DNA of 64,000 nt from positions 248,001-312,000 of the forward strand of contig NZ_CP102293.1 in assembly GCF_025152575.1 (NCBI RefSeq). Direction: 5' to 3'. Under the pieces are notes generated by a model, which had not been told where the DNA came from, did no database searches, and saw only the letters and a list, made by a program, of their open reading frames with translations. The position numbers were made by a program, and so were the translations under genes. The first letter of the stretch is position 1. Every line of letters starts with the position of its first letter. The DNA comes from Subdoligranulum variabile. Its GTDB lineage: Bacteria; Bacillota; Clostridia; Oscillospirales; Ruminococcaceae. Shown here piece after piece: positions 19,225 through 27,179 of this stretch.

Positions 19225-20148
19225 TTATACTTTCTCCAACACTCTCAGTTTGGCTGAGCGGGCTCTGCGATTGTGTTCCAACTCTTCTGCGTCCGCTTCT
19301 ATAGGTTTTCGGGTAATCAGTTTGGCTTTGGGCACCCCACCACAGGTGCAGATCGGTTGCTCCGGCGGGCAGGTGCAACGCTGTGCCCAACGGCGGAACT
19401 TGTTCTTGACAAGCCGATCCTCCAGGCTGTGGAAGGTGATCACACACAGCCGTCCCCCGGGCGCCAGACAGTTGAAAATGGCGTCCAGCCCCTCATTGAG
19501 GACATCCAGTTCGGAATTCACCGCGATGCGGATGGCCTGGAAGGTGCGCCGTGCCGGGTTTTTGGCCTTGCGGCGTTCCGCCGGCGGTACCGCCGAAGCC
19601 ACCAGATCCGCCAACTGCAAGGTGGTGGTGATGGGTTGTTCGGCCCGCGTGGCCACAATCTTGCCGGCGATCTGCCAGGCATAAGGCTCTTCACCGTAGT
19701 CGCGCAGGATGCGCGTCAGTTCTTCACGGTCCAGGGTGTTGACAAGGTCCGCAGCGGTGGGGCCCTGCTGGCTCATGCGCATGTCCAGCGGCGCATCGGC
19801 GTGGTAGGAGAAACCGCGCGCCGCATCGTCCAGTTGGTGGCTTGATACACCAAGGTCCAGCAAGGCCCCGTTGACCGCCGGGATGGAAAGTTCCGCGAGC
19901 ACACGCGCCGCGTCGCGGAAATTCGCCTGTACCACCTGGGCGGGCAGGCCCTTGAGCCTTTCGGTGGCGACTGCCACCGCATCCGGGTCCTGGTCGAGCG
20001 AAATCAGACGCCCGGTGGTCAGACGTTTAGCGATCTGCATACTGTGCCCTGCCCCGCCGGCGGTTCCATCCAGGTAAATACCGGTCGGATCAATGGCCAG
20101 CCCATCCAGACAGGGCTGCAGCAGCACGGGTATGTGAGAAAATTCCAT
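19225..20148 (-). CDS. rsmH: 16S rRNA (cytosine(1402)-N(4))-methyltransferase
   Basis: SAM-dependent methylation of C1402 in the ribosomal P site. The 307-residue protein starts MEFSHIPVLLQPCLDGL. It contains the SAM motif YLDGTAGGAGHS (about residues 24-35), DLGVSSHQLDDAARGFSY and the C-terminal GGRLCVITFHSLEDRLVKN. The ribosome site (AGGTAG) is modest. Second gene of the dcw cluster after mraZ, as in most bacteria. Confidence 0.96.
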   Translation of the reverse strand: MEFSHIPVLLQPCLDGLAIDPTGIYLDGTAGGAGHSMQIAKRLTTGRLISLDQDPDAVAVATERLKGLPAQVVQANFRDAARVLAELSIPAVNGALLDLGVSSHQLDDAARGFSYHADAPLDMRMSQQGPTAADLVNTLDREELTRILRDYGEEPYAWQIAGKIVATRAEQPITTTLQLADLVASAVPPAERRKAKNPARRTFQAIRIAVNSELDVLNEGLDAIFNCLAPGGRLCVITFHSLEDRLVKNKFRRWAQRCTCPPEQPICTCGGVPKAKLITRKPIEADAEELEHNRRARSAKLRVLEKV

Positions 20149-20167
20149 TGTGTCAACTACCTATCGT

Positions 20168-20584
20168 TTAAAAGTCCAGTTCCTCCATCGCAGCGGTGAA
20201 GTCCTCATCGCTGGTGGCCTGATCGCCGTTCCAGGCGGCGGTGTTCCAGATCTCCGCAAAGCTGCGGTTGCCGATGATCGTCACATCGTGATCGAGCCCC
20301 GCATATTCCCGCAGTTTGGCAGGCAGCTGGATGCGCCCCTGCTTGTCCGGTGTCACTTCCACAGCCGAGGCGTAAAGCATCCGGCTGACCTTGCGGCCCT
20401 TGACCAGTCCCTTTTCCTCAATCTTGGCGGCAACCTTTTCAAATTCTTCGGTGGGGAAAGCAGCCAGGCAATGGTCGAGCCAGCGGGTGACAATAAAGGT
20501 TTCCCCCATGGCATCCCGGAAACGGGCAGGAAAATTCAGCCGGCCCTTGGTGTCGATGGCGTAATCATACTGGCCCACGAGCAT
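20168..20584 (-). CDS. mraZ: Transcriptional regulator MraZ
   Basis: DNA-binding regulator of the division and cell wall cluster it heads. The 138-residue protein has two SpoVT/AbrB-like halves: KGRLNFPARFR (about residues 13-23) and the second DKQGRIQLPAKLREY (about 78-92). AGGGGAGGG lies before the ATG. MraZ proteins bind arrays of GTGG-type boxes upstream of their own gene, and such boxes are present here at 20695-20740. Confidence 0.95.
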   Translation of the reverse strand: MLVGQYDYAIDTKGRLNFPARFRDAMGETFIVTRWLDHCLAAFPTEEFEKVAAKIEEKGLVKGRKVSRMLYASAVEVTPDKQGRIQLPAKLREYAGLDHDVTIIGNRSFAEIWNTAAWNGDQATSDEDFTAAMEELDF

Positions 20585-20662
20585 GCTGTTTCCCTCCCCT
20601 CCGGGTTTTCGACGGTTTGCACAATCTTTCCGCAGATTTTTTTACGTTGTCGCGTTGGGTCT

Positions 20663-20740
20663 GTGGAAAACTCTGTGGAAAGAGTGGAAAACTACCCACT
20701 TTCAACCACTAACAGGGTCAAATCATCCACTTTTCCCCAC
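20663..20740 (-). promoter_or_regulatory. Candidate MraZ boxes upstream of mraZ
   Basis: On the mraZ strand four GTGG motifs occur as two pairs, each pair exactly 10 bp apart (ends at 20740/20730 and 20709/20699). The pairs are about 21 bp apart, so all fall on one DNA face. Established MraZ sites are 10-bp-phased GTGG repeats. Three further GTGGAAA motifs on the other strand (20663, 20675, 20684) read as TTTTCCAC(A) on the mraZ strand and resemble DnaA boxes with one mismatch. Binding by either protein is inferred. Confidence 0.65.
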
Positions 20741-20752
20741 TACGATACATTC

Positions 20753-20781
20753 AGTCTACCATCTCAGGAGACAAAAAGCAA
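20753..20781 (-). promoter_or_regulatory. Possible mraZ operon promoter
   Basis: TTGCTT (20776-20781) and TAGACT (20753-20758) are separated by 17 bp on the leftward strand and lie just upstream of the GTGG boxes. The match to the sigma-A consensus is only fair. Confidence 0.45.
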
Positions 20782-20871
20782 GCCCGCAGCGCCAAAAAAG
20801 TTCGCTGCGAGCGGAATTTTCACAGATGTGTAACCGGTGGGGAAAATCGGTGTTTTGCTTGCCTGTAGAAA

Positions 20872-20918
20872 CCAAAAGACGTCCACCGTCCCCCTTCTTC
20901 GGGGAGACTGCGGACGTC
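20872..20918 (-). terminator. Terminator of the rsmD/coiled-coil operon
   Basis: Stem arms 20879-20885 and 20912-20918 with inner pairing between CCCC and GGGG. On the leftward strand it is followed by TTTTGGTTTC. The 355-base stretch 20585-20939 otherwise holds the mraZ control region and no gene that I can see. Confidence 0.75.
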
Positions 20919-20939
20919 TCTTCCTATTTACCATTATCC

Positions 20940-21416
20940 TTACTTTTTCGTTCCGCGTGCCGGACGGGAAGGCATGTTGCGCAGATTCATCCGGGCATTC
21001 TTCACATTGGAAAGACTCTTCACCAGGGCCTCTTCCGACTGTTTCAGAACCTCCTCACAGTACAGGGAAGTCTGGCGTTTGATTTCCTTATTCTGTGTCT
21101 GGGCAGCCGTCAGGATCTCCACAACACGCTGCTGACTGCGCTTGACGATCTCCTGCTCACTGACCATGGCGCGGGCCCGTTCTTCCGCCTGCTGGATGAC
21201 CCCTTCCGCCTCCACATGGGCGTTTTTCAGGATCTGCTCCCGGTCGTTGACGATCTTCTTGCTTTCCCGCACCTCATCAGGCAGGTTGTTGCGCACTTCA
21301 TCAATGATATCCCGCATGCGGTCCACGTCCACCACACGCTTGCCCGCCGCAAACGGAACCGCAGTACCCGCTTCCAGCGTTTCTTCCATCAAATCCAGCA
21401 ATTCCTCTACGTTCAT
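20940..21416 (-). CDS. Conserved coiled-coil protein downstream of rsmD
   Basis: Function unknown. From the ATG at 21416 (overlapping the rsmD stop as ATGA, with AGAGG upstream) the product has 158 residues. It is almost entirely charged helix: a short N-terminal helix (MNVEELLDLMEETLEAG), then about 100 residues rich in Glu, Lys, Gln and Arg with heptad character, and a basic tail. It lacks a membrane segment. It resembles DivIVA-like or V-ATPase-subunit-E-like coiled coils that sit after rsmD in clostridia. Coupling with rsmD suggests co-expression, not necessarily shared function. Confidence 0.7.
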   Translation of the reverse strand: MNVEELLDLMEETLEAGTAVPFAAGKRVVDVDRMRDIIDEVRNNLPDEVRESKKIVNDREQILKNAHVEAEGVIQQAEERARAMVSEQEIVKRSQQRVVEILTAAQTQNKEIKRQTSLYCEEVLKQSEEALVKSLSNVKNARMNLRNMPSRPARGTKK

Positions 21417-21961
21417 GCCTGTTCCTCTCTCTCGTATCGGCTGACCATAATCTTGCCGTAAAAATATTGTTTGGTGCGCACCAGCGTCCCCACCCACTCC
21501 GGCAGTTCCGCTTCCCGCTCGCTTTCGGCCAGGATAACTCCACCGGGTGCCAGCTTTTCCTGCAGCGCCGGAAGCACCTGGCCGATCAGCCCCTGGTGAA
21601 AGGGCGGATCCAGCAGCACCAGATCAAACGGTCCCCGGATGTTGGCCAGAAAAGCCAGTGCCTCTCCGTGACGGATATCGCTCTGCCGCTCTACCCCGGC
21701 CGCTTTGCAATTGGCCGTGACAATTCCCAGCGCTTCGGGCGAACGGTCTACAAATACGCAGCTTTTGGCGCCTCGGGAAAGTGCTTCGATTCCCAACTGG
21801 CCGCTGCCTGCAAAGAGATCCAGCACCCGTGCCCCCGGCACCAGGAATTGTACGCTGGAAAACATAGCCTCTTTGACCCGGTTGATGGTGGGACGGGTAA
21901 CGTCCTCCCCCGGAAGAGCCTGCAAATTTTTACCGCGTGCGGTTCCGGCAATGACGCGCAT
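21413..21961 (-). CDS. rsmD: 16S rRNA (guanine(966)-N(2))-methyltransferase
   Basis: Methylates G966 of 16S rRNA using SAM. The product from the ATG at 21961 is 182 residues, typical for RsmD. It starts MRVIAGTARGKNLQALPG. TRPTINRVKEAMFSSV (about residues 22-37) is the family substrate region, LDLFAGSGQLGIEALSRGA (about 46-64) is the SAM loop and LLDPPF is the catalytic motif IV. Upstream open codons to 22024 are not used because the family start and a promoter at 21996-22024 argue against it. Confidence 0.93.
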   Translation of the reverse strand: MRVIAGTARGKNLQALPGEDVTRPTINRVKEAMFSSVQFLVPGARVLDLFAGSGQLGIEALSRGAKSCVFVDRSPEALGIVTANCKAAGVERQSDIRHGEALAFLANIRGPFDLVLLDPPFHQGLIGQVLPALQEKLAPGGVILAESEREAELPEWVGTLVRTKQYFYGKIMVSRYEREEQA

Positions 21962-21995
21962 GATCCGTATTTCTCCTCTCCATCGTATCATTTTT

Positions 21996-22024
21996 ATTAT
22001 GGAGCCTGGCTGTCCGGTTGTCAA
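21996..22024 (-). promoter_or_regulatory. rsmD promoter
   Basis: TTGACA (22019-22024) and CATAAT (21996-22001) with a 17-bp spacer on the leftward strand, 35 bases before the rsmD start. Confidence 0.8.
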
Positions 22025-22052
22025 GGGGTGGAACCTGTAAAAAAACTATGGC

Positions 22053-22087
22053 AAAAAGCGGACCGACAGCCACTGCCGTCGATCCGC
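22053..22087 (-). terminator. Terminator after the fab operon and MarR gene
   Basis: Ten-bp stem with one G-T pair (22058-22067 with 22078-22087) followed on the leftward strand by TTTTT (22053-22057). Confidence 0.85.
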
Positions 22088-22125
22088 TTGCAGAAAAAGA
22101 CATGATTCTATGGTAGATTTTTCCG

Positions 22126-22599
22126 TCACGGCATGGGTTCCGCCGCAGTCGGACCCACTGCCGGCAGCTTGATCTCCGGCATCAGTTCCTCCGACACCAC
22201 ACGCAGCATTTCCTCCAGTTTCTGCAGTTCGTCCGGTGCAAAGCGCTGTTTGGCGCGGTCCACCACCCGCTGCAGATAGGCATAACTGATGTTGTAGTAA
22301 TCGACATACTTACGGGTGGGATACAGGTAATATTCCCGCTTGTCGGTGGTGGAACGCACCTTCTCCACATAGCCCTTCTTCACAAGATTGTTGATCTTGT
22401 ACGCCGCATTGGGGGTGGACAGATTCATCATGTTGGAAAATTCCGCGATGGTGGGATGTCCCAATGCCATAATCACTTCCATGCAGAAGGATTCCACCGT
22501 GGTCAGCGTGGCCTCCCGGTTTTCAAACTTGCTGAACACCTGCTGATAAAAATGCAGTTTGAACTTGGTATACACTTGCTGAAACGCCTGATCCAACAT
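22126..22599 (-). CDS. MarR-family regulator, FabT-like by position
   Basis: Winged-helix DNA-binding protein that probably controls the adjacent fatty-acid genes. The ATG at 22599 is chosen because AGGAGG lies eight bases upstream; the product is then 157 residues. The DNA-binding part is seen in HPTIAEFSNMMNLSTPNAAY (about residues 48-67), the wing in EKVRSTTDKREYYLYPT (about 78-94) and long helices at both ends for dimerisation. It is the last gene after acpP-accDA-fabHKDGFZ. In streptococci a MarR protein, FabT, is part of the fab cluster and represses it. A similar role is inferred. It also has its own likely promoter. Confidence 0.8.
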   Translation of the reverse strand: MLDQAFQQVYTKFKLHFYQQVFSKFENREATLTTVESFCMEVIMALGHPTIAEFSNMMNLSTPNAAYKINNLVKKGYVEKVRSTTDKREYYLYPTRKYVDYYNISYAYLQRVVDRAKQRFAPDELQKLEEMLRVVSEELMPEIKLPAVGPTAAEPMP

Positions 22600-22696
22600 G
22601 GCAAAAACCTCCTGAAGGTCCGGTGTCTGGGCCGTTTGGGCCGGCATCGCCGGGCGGCGCAGCCGCACTCGCAGACCTTTTGCATTGTTACGGATC

Positions 22697-22725
22697 AGTA
22701 TACCACATTTTGTGCCATTTGACCA
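22697..22725 (-). promoter_or_regulatory. Possible separate promoter for the MarR gene
   Basis: TGGTCA (22720-22725) and TATACT (22697-22702) with a 17-bp spacer, between fabZ and the MarR gene. The -35 is a partial match. Confidence 0.55.
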
Positions 22726-22745
22726 GTCCTGTTTAGGAGCGCCTG

Positions 22746-23216
22746 TCACCGCGAAGACTCCCGATCCACGATGGCAAAGGTCAGCTCTGCGTTGACTGCG
22801 CGCACGCCGTCCACCCAGGCCGTGGCCTTGCCGATGCCTACCGGACCATGCCGTTCCACCAGCTCACATTCCAGGGTGAGCACATCTCCCGGGATCACCT
22901 GGCGGCGGAACCGGGCATTCTTGACCCCGCCGAACAGAGCCAGCTTTCCACTTGCACTCTCCTCGCTGAGCGCCGCCACAGCGCCACACTGGGCCAGCGC
23001 CTCGAGAATCAGCACCCCCGGCATGACCGGCTGCCCAGGAAAATGTCCCTGAAAGAACGGTTCATTCATGCTGACGCACTTGATTCCCCGCGCCCACTGT
23101 CCGGGCGTATAGTCGGTGATCCGGTCCACCAGGGCGAACGGATACCGATGGGGCAAAATCTCAGCAATCTGCGTCGCGTTCAGCACACGCGGCGGATCAT
23201 TGGCAACGATGGCCAT
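22746..23216 (-). CDS. fabZ: 3-hydroxyacyl-[ACP] dehydratase
   Basis: Dehydrates 3-hydroxyacyl-ACP to trans-2-enoyl-ACP in each elongation round. The 156-residue hot-dog protein contains ILPHRYPFALVDRI (about residues 20-33), the catalytic His in GHFPGQPVMPGVLI (about 57-70) and the catalytic Glu in LEALAQCGAVAA. GGGAGGG before the ATG lies inside the fabF end. No fabA or fabM is seen here, so how unsaturated chains arise is not visible. Confidence 0.94.
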   Translation of the reverse strand: MAIVANDPPRVLNATQIAEILPHRYPFALVDRITDYTPGQWARGIKCVSMNEPFFQGHFPGQPVMPGVLILEALAQCGAVAALSEESASGKLALFGGVKNARFRRQVIPGDVLTLECELVERHGPVGIGKATAWVDGVRAVNAELTFAIVDRESSR

Positions 23217-23219
23217 GGT

Positions 23220-24461
23220 TCAGCCCTCCCAACGTTTGAAAATTACACAGGCATTGTGCCCGCCGAAACCCAGACTGTCACTCAGGGCATAGTCCACCTG
23301 TTCCGCAACGCCCTCGTTGGGCAGGTAGTTCAGGTCGCACTCAGGATCGGGCACCCGGAGGCCGATGGTAGCGGGCAGATACCCGTCCCGCAGTGCCAGC
23401 GCCGTGAAGACGCCCTCCACGCCGCCGGCAGCCCCCAGCAGATGTCCGGTCATGGACTTGGTGCTGGAAATCCGCAGTTGGTAGGCATAGTCGCCGAACA
23501 CAGCCTTGATGGCTGCGGTCTCGCAGGAATCATTCAGATGGGTACTGGTCCCGTGGGCATTGATATAGCCGATCTGTTCCGGCGCCAGATCGGCGTCCCG
23601 CAGTGCCAGCCGCATGCATTCGGCACCGCCGGCACCACCGGGGGCCGGTGCCGTAAAGTGGTAAGCGTCACAGTTGGCGCCATAGCCCACGACCTCTGCA
23701 TAAATTTTTGCGCCGCGGGCCAGAGCATGGTCCAGTTCCTCCAGCACGAGGATTCCGGCCCCTTCGCCGATAACGAATCCGCCACGCTCCGCGTCAAACG
23801 GAATGGAGGCGCGGGCAGGATCCTCGGTGGTGTTCAGTGCCTTCATGCTGGTGAAGCCCCCTACTCCCAGCGGGCTGATGCAGCTTTCCGCACCGCCGCA
23901 GAGAGCCAGATCTTCATAACCATCGCGGATACGGTGGAACGCATCGCCGATAGCGTTGGTCCCGCCGGCGCAGGCCGTGACCGGGCTCGTGCACATGCCC
24001 TTGAGCCCAAAACGGATGGCCACCTGGCCCGCCGCCATATTGGCGATGGACATAGGTACAAAGAAGGGGCTCACGCGGTCAAAGCCCTTGGCTTCCCCCT
24101 TGGCATGCTCCTCCTCGATCGTGGGCAGACCGCCGATACCGCTGGAAATGATGGTGGCAAAACGACTGGTATCGGTTTGCTCCAGATCTAGACCGGCATC
24201 CTCCACGGCTTCTGCGGCAGCGGCCACCGCAAACTGCGTAAACCGCGCCATCTTGCGGGCCTCCCGCTTGTCTATGCGGGCAGCAGGACCAAACCCCTTG
24301 ACTTCTGCCGCCAGCTTGACTTTGCTGTTGGTGGTATCGTAATGGGTAATGGGCCCAATGCCGCATTCCCCGCGGCGCACAGCGGCCCAGCTTTCCGCCA
24401 CCGTGTTGCCCGTAGGGTTGACCGTGCCAAGACCGGTAATAACGACTCTGCGTTTTTCCAT
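23220..24461 (-). CDS. fabF: 3-oxoacyl-[ACP] synthase II
   Basis: Condenses malonyl-ACP with acyl-ACP during chain elongation. The start at 24461 (GCGAGG upstream; MEKRRVVITGLGTVNP) is typical for FabF and gives 413 residues; the frame stays open 198 bases further but without family similarity. The triad is Cys in VTACAGGTNAIGDA (about residue 166), His in NAHGTSTHLNDSCE (about 305) and His in KSMTGHLLGAAGG (about 342). It follows fabG after 70 bases. Confidence 0.94.
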   Translation of the reverse strand: MEKRRVVITGLGTVNPTGNTVAESWAAVRRGECGIGPITHYDTTNSKVKLAAEVKGFGPAARIDKREARKMARFTQFAVAAAAEAVEDAGLDLEQTDTSRFATIISSGIGGLPTIEEEHAKGEAKGFDRVSPFFVPMSIANMAAGQVAIRFGLKGMCTSPVTACAGGTNAIGDAFHRIRDGYEDLALCGGAESCISPLGVGGFTSMKALNTTEDPARASIPFDAERGGFVIGEGAGILVLEELDHALARGAKIYAEVVGYGANCDAYHFTAPAPGGAGGAECMRLALRDADLAPEQIGYINAHGTSTHLNDSCETAAIKAVFGDYAYQLRISSTKSMTGHLLGAAGGVEGVFTALALRDGYLPATIGLRVPDPECDLNYLPNEGVAEQVDYALSDSLGFGGHNACVIFKRWEG

Positions 24462-24531
24462 AGGAAACCTCGCTATCTTATCCTTTGTATCGTTGTAGTT
24501 CAAACCAAACCGGAACGGAGCGCCCCCCCGT

Positions 24532-25284
24532 TCACATGCCCATGCCTCCATCGACGCACAGCACCTGTCCGGTGATATAGGCAGCCTCAGCACTGGCCAG
24601 AAAAGCCACCGCCTGGGCCACTTCCTCGGCGCGCCCGATACGGCCCGCCGGAACAGCACTGAGCGCCGCTTCCCGGGCGGTTTCGGACATGGCTGCTGTC
24701 ATATCTGTCTCGATAAATCCGGGGGCCACCGCATTGACGGTGACACCGCGGGCCGCAAATTCCTTGGCCAGGCTCTTGGTCAGGCCGATGAGTCCCGCCT
24801 TGCTGGCGGCGTAGTTGCTCTGTCCCGCATTGCCATGCAGACCCACCACACTGCTGAGATTGATGATGCGGCCATAGCGCTGGCGCATCATCAGTTTGCA
24901 GGCGGTTTTGCAGCAGAAGAAGGCCCCTTTGAGGTTGGCGTTGAGGACCTTGTCAAAGTCCGCCTCCTGCATACGCAGGATCAGTTTGTCGGCGGTGACG
25001 CCGGCGTTGTTGACCAGCACGTCCAGGCGTCCAAAGGTTTTGGCTGCGGCCTCTACCAGATTCTGACACTGGACCGGATCGGTGACATCGGCCTGCAGTG
25101 TTACAGCCTGCACACCGAAAGCCTGGCAATCCAACGCGGTCTGTTCGGCAGCCGCCGCGCTGGATGCGTAGTTGACGCACACATCAAAGCCTGCCTTGGC
25201 CAAAGCCAGACAGATGGCACGGCCGATGCCGCGGCCGCCGCCGGTGACCAGTGCCGCCGGACGGGTATTGTTCTGTTCGCTCAT
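24532..25284 (-). CDS. fabG: 3-oxoacyl-[ACP] reductase
   Basis: NADPH-dependent reduction of 3-ketoacyl-ACP. The 250-residue short-chain dehydrogenase has the cofactor loop ALVTGGGRGIGRAIC (about residues 11-25), NNAGVT (about 91) and the Ser-Tyr-Lys catalytic set in INLSSVV and SNYAASKAG (about 141-163). Its start overlaps the fabD stop by four bases. Confidence 0.94.
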   Translation of the reverse strand: MSEQNNTRPAALVTGGGRGIGRAICLALAKAGFDVCVNYASSAAAAEQTALDCQAFGVQAVTLQADVTDPVQCQNLVEAAAKTFGRLDVLVNNAGVTADKLILRMQEADFDKVLNANLKGAFFCCKTACKLMMRQRYGRIINLSSVVGLHGNAGQSNYAASKAGLIGLTKSLAKEFAARGVTVNAVAPGFIETDMTAAMSETAREAALSAVPAGRIGRAEEVAQAVAFLASAEAAYITGQVLCVDGGMGM

Positions 25285-26225
25285 ACCTCTTCCCCCCGCA
25301 GTGCGGCAACGGCCTTCTCAAAATCCGCCATTGTTTCGACGTTCAGGCAGGTAATGGCACTGCCCACCGTCTTCTTCACAAATCCACTGATGGTGTGGCC
25401 GGGGCCGATCTCCACCACGGTATCCACGCCCAGGTCTGCCAGGCGGCGGATGGTATCTTCCAGATAGACACTGCTCTGCACCTGACGTACCAGCAGGTCC
25501 GCAATGGAATCCCCCGGGGCTTTCTCATGTCCCAGGCAGTTGAACAACACCGGCATCCGCATGGGGGAAAACGTCACATCCTGAAAGCGTTCGGCCAGCG
25601 CCACCGCCGCCGGATGCATCAGAATCGTGTGGAACGGGCCGCTGACTTTAAGCGGCAGGCAGCGTTTGGCGCCCGCCTCCTTTGCCAGCTCGGCAGCACG
25701 GTCCACAGCTGCTTTTTCCCCGCCGATCACCAGCTGTCCGGGACAGTTGTAATTACAGATCTGCACGACACCCAGCCCGGAAGCCTCGTTGCAGCATGCC
25801 TGCAGCTTGTCGCGGTCGAGCATCAGCACCGCGGTCATGCCACAGTCCAGTCCCTCGGATGCCTTGGCCATAGCCTGGCCACGGAAAGCAACCAGTTCCA
25901 CTGCGCTCTTCGCATCCAGCACATCGGCACATTCCAGCGCCGAATACTCTCCCAGCGACAGGCCCGCTGCATAATCGGGACGGATTCCTGCATCCGCCAG
26001 CATTGCCGTAACACCGGCAGCAAAGGCCACCATGCAGGGCTGGGTGTAGCGGGTCTGGTTGATGACGCCTTGAGGATCCTCAAAGCAGGTGGTCTTGAGA
26101 TCAAAATCCAGCACCGAGGCCGCCTCGTCGAACACCTTGCGGAAAACGGATGACACCTCATAGAGATCGGCGCCCATTCCGGCGTGCTGACTGCCCTGGC
26201 CGGCATACAAAAACGCGAGTTTCAT
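25281..26225 (-). CDS. fabD: Malonyl-CoA:ACP transacylase
   Basis: Loads malonyl groups from CoA onto ACP. The 314-residue protein begins MKLAFLYAGQGSQHAGMG. The nucleophile Ser lies in GLSLGEYSAL (about residue 90) and the catalytic His in SGPFHTILMHPA (about 200). AAGGAG precedes the ATG. Translationally coupled to fabG. Confidence 0.95.
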   Translation of the reverse strand: MKLAFLYAGQGSQHAGMGADLYEVSSVFRKVFDEAASVLDFDLKTTCFEDPQGVINQTRYTQPCMVAFAAGVTAMLADAGIRPDYAAGLSLGEYSALECADVLDAKSAVELVAFRGQAMAKASEGLDCGMTAVLMLDRDKLQACCNEASGLGVVQICNYNCPGQLVIGGEKAAVDRAAELAKEAGAKRCLPLKVSGPFHTILMHPAAVALAERFQDVTFSPMRMPVLFNCLGHEKAPGDSIADLLVRQVQSSVYLEDTIRRLADLGVDTVVEIGPGHTISGFVKKTVGSAITCLNVETMADFEKAVAALRGEEV

Positions 26226-26240
26226 CGTGATGTACTCCTT

Positions 26241-27179
26241 TTATACGTTCATCTGGCCCATCTCGTGCAGACGGGTCCGGCAGCCGGTCATCATCTCGTC
26301 GAGGATCTCAGCCACCGGGCGCACGCCCTGGAGCATACCGGCCACCTGGCCGGCCATCAGGCTGCCGGTCTCGGTATCTCCCTCGAACACGGCACGGCGC
26401 AGGCTGCCCAGGGTATACTTTTCCAGTTCCATCTTGTCGGCACCCGCTTTTTCCTGGCGGACATATTCGCGGCTCATACGGTTTTTCAGAACACGAACCG
26501 GCGTGCCGCCAATCCGGCCGGTCACGATGGTATCGCTGTCCTTTGCCTTGAGAAGTGCTGCCTTATAGTTGGGATGAACGGGACACTCCTCCGAAACCAG
26601 CAGGCAGGTACCGATCTGTGCGCCGCAGGCGCCCAGGGCGAAGGCAGCCGCCAACTGACGGCCGTCAGCAATGCCGCCCGCCGCAATGACCGGGACATCC
26701 ACAGCGTCCACCACCTGAGGCACCAGCGCCATGGTGGCCATCTCACCCACATGACCACCACTCTCGGTACCTTCCGCAATGACGGCATCTGCACCACATT
26801 TTACCAGGTGCTTGGCCAACACGGCCGCCGCCACCACCGGCATCACGGTGATGCCCGCCTTTTTCCAGTTTTCCATATACTTACCGGGGTTGCCGGCACC
26901 GGTGGTGACAAAACGGACGCCTTCCTCCACCACGATTTTGGCAAACTCATCCGCCTGGGGGTGCATCAGCATGATGTTCACGCCGAAGGGCTTGTCGGTG
27001 AGCTGTTTGGCGCGGCGGATATTCTGTCGCAGCGAATCGGCGTTCATGCCGCCCGATCCGATCAGTCCCAGTGCGCCGGCATTGGCGCAGGCAGCGGCAA
27101 ACTCACCGGTGGCAATGTTGGCCATACCGCCCTGAATCAGCGGATACCGGGTGCCGAGAATCTCATTCAGCAATTTCAT
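26241..27179 (-). CDS. fabK: Enoyl-[ACP] reductase II (FMN-dependent)
   Basis: Reduces enoyl-ACP in the last step of each elongation round. It is the flavin-dependent type common in streptococci and clostridia and unrelated to FabI. The ATG at 27179 overlaps the fabH stop (ATGA) and gives 312 residues starting MKLLNEILGTRYPLIQGGM. Nitronate-monooxygenase-like features are visible: IQGGMANIATGEFA, VIAEGTESGGHVGEM (about residue 139) and VPVIAAGGIADGRQ (about 171). It is the only enoyl reductase gene in the operon. Confidence 0.93.
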   Translation of the reverse strand: MKLLNEILGTRYPLIQGGMANIATGEFAAACANAGALGLIGSGGMNADSLRQNIRRAKQLTDKPFGVNIMLMHPQADEFAKIVVEEGVRFVTTGAGNPGKYMENWKKAGITVMPVVAAAVLAKHLVKCGADAVIAEGTESGGHVGEMATMALVPQVVDAVDVPVIAAGGIADGRQLAAAFALGACGAQIGTCLLVSEECPVHPNYKAALLKAKDSDTIVTGRIGGTPVRVLKNRMSREYVRQEKAGADKMELEKYTLGSLRRAVFEGDTETGSLMAGQVAGMLQGVRPVAEILDEMMTGCRTRLHEMGQMNV

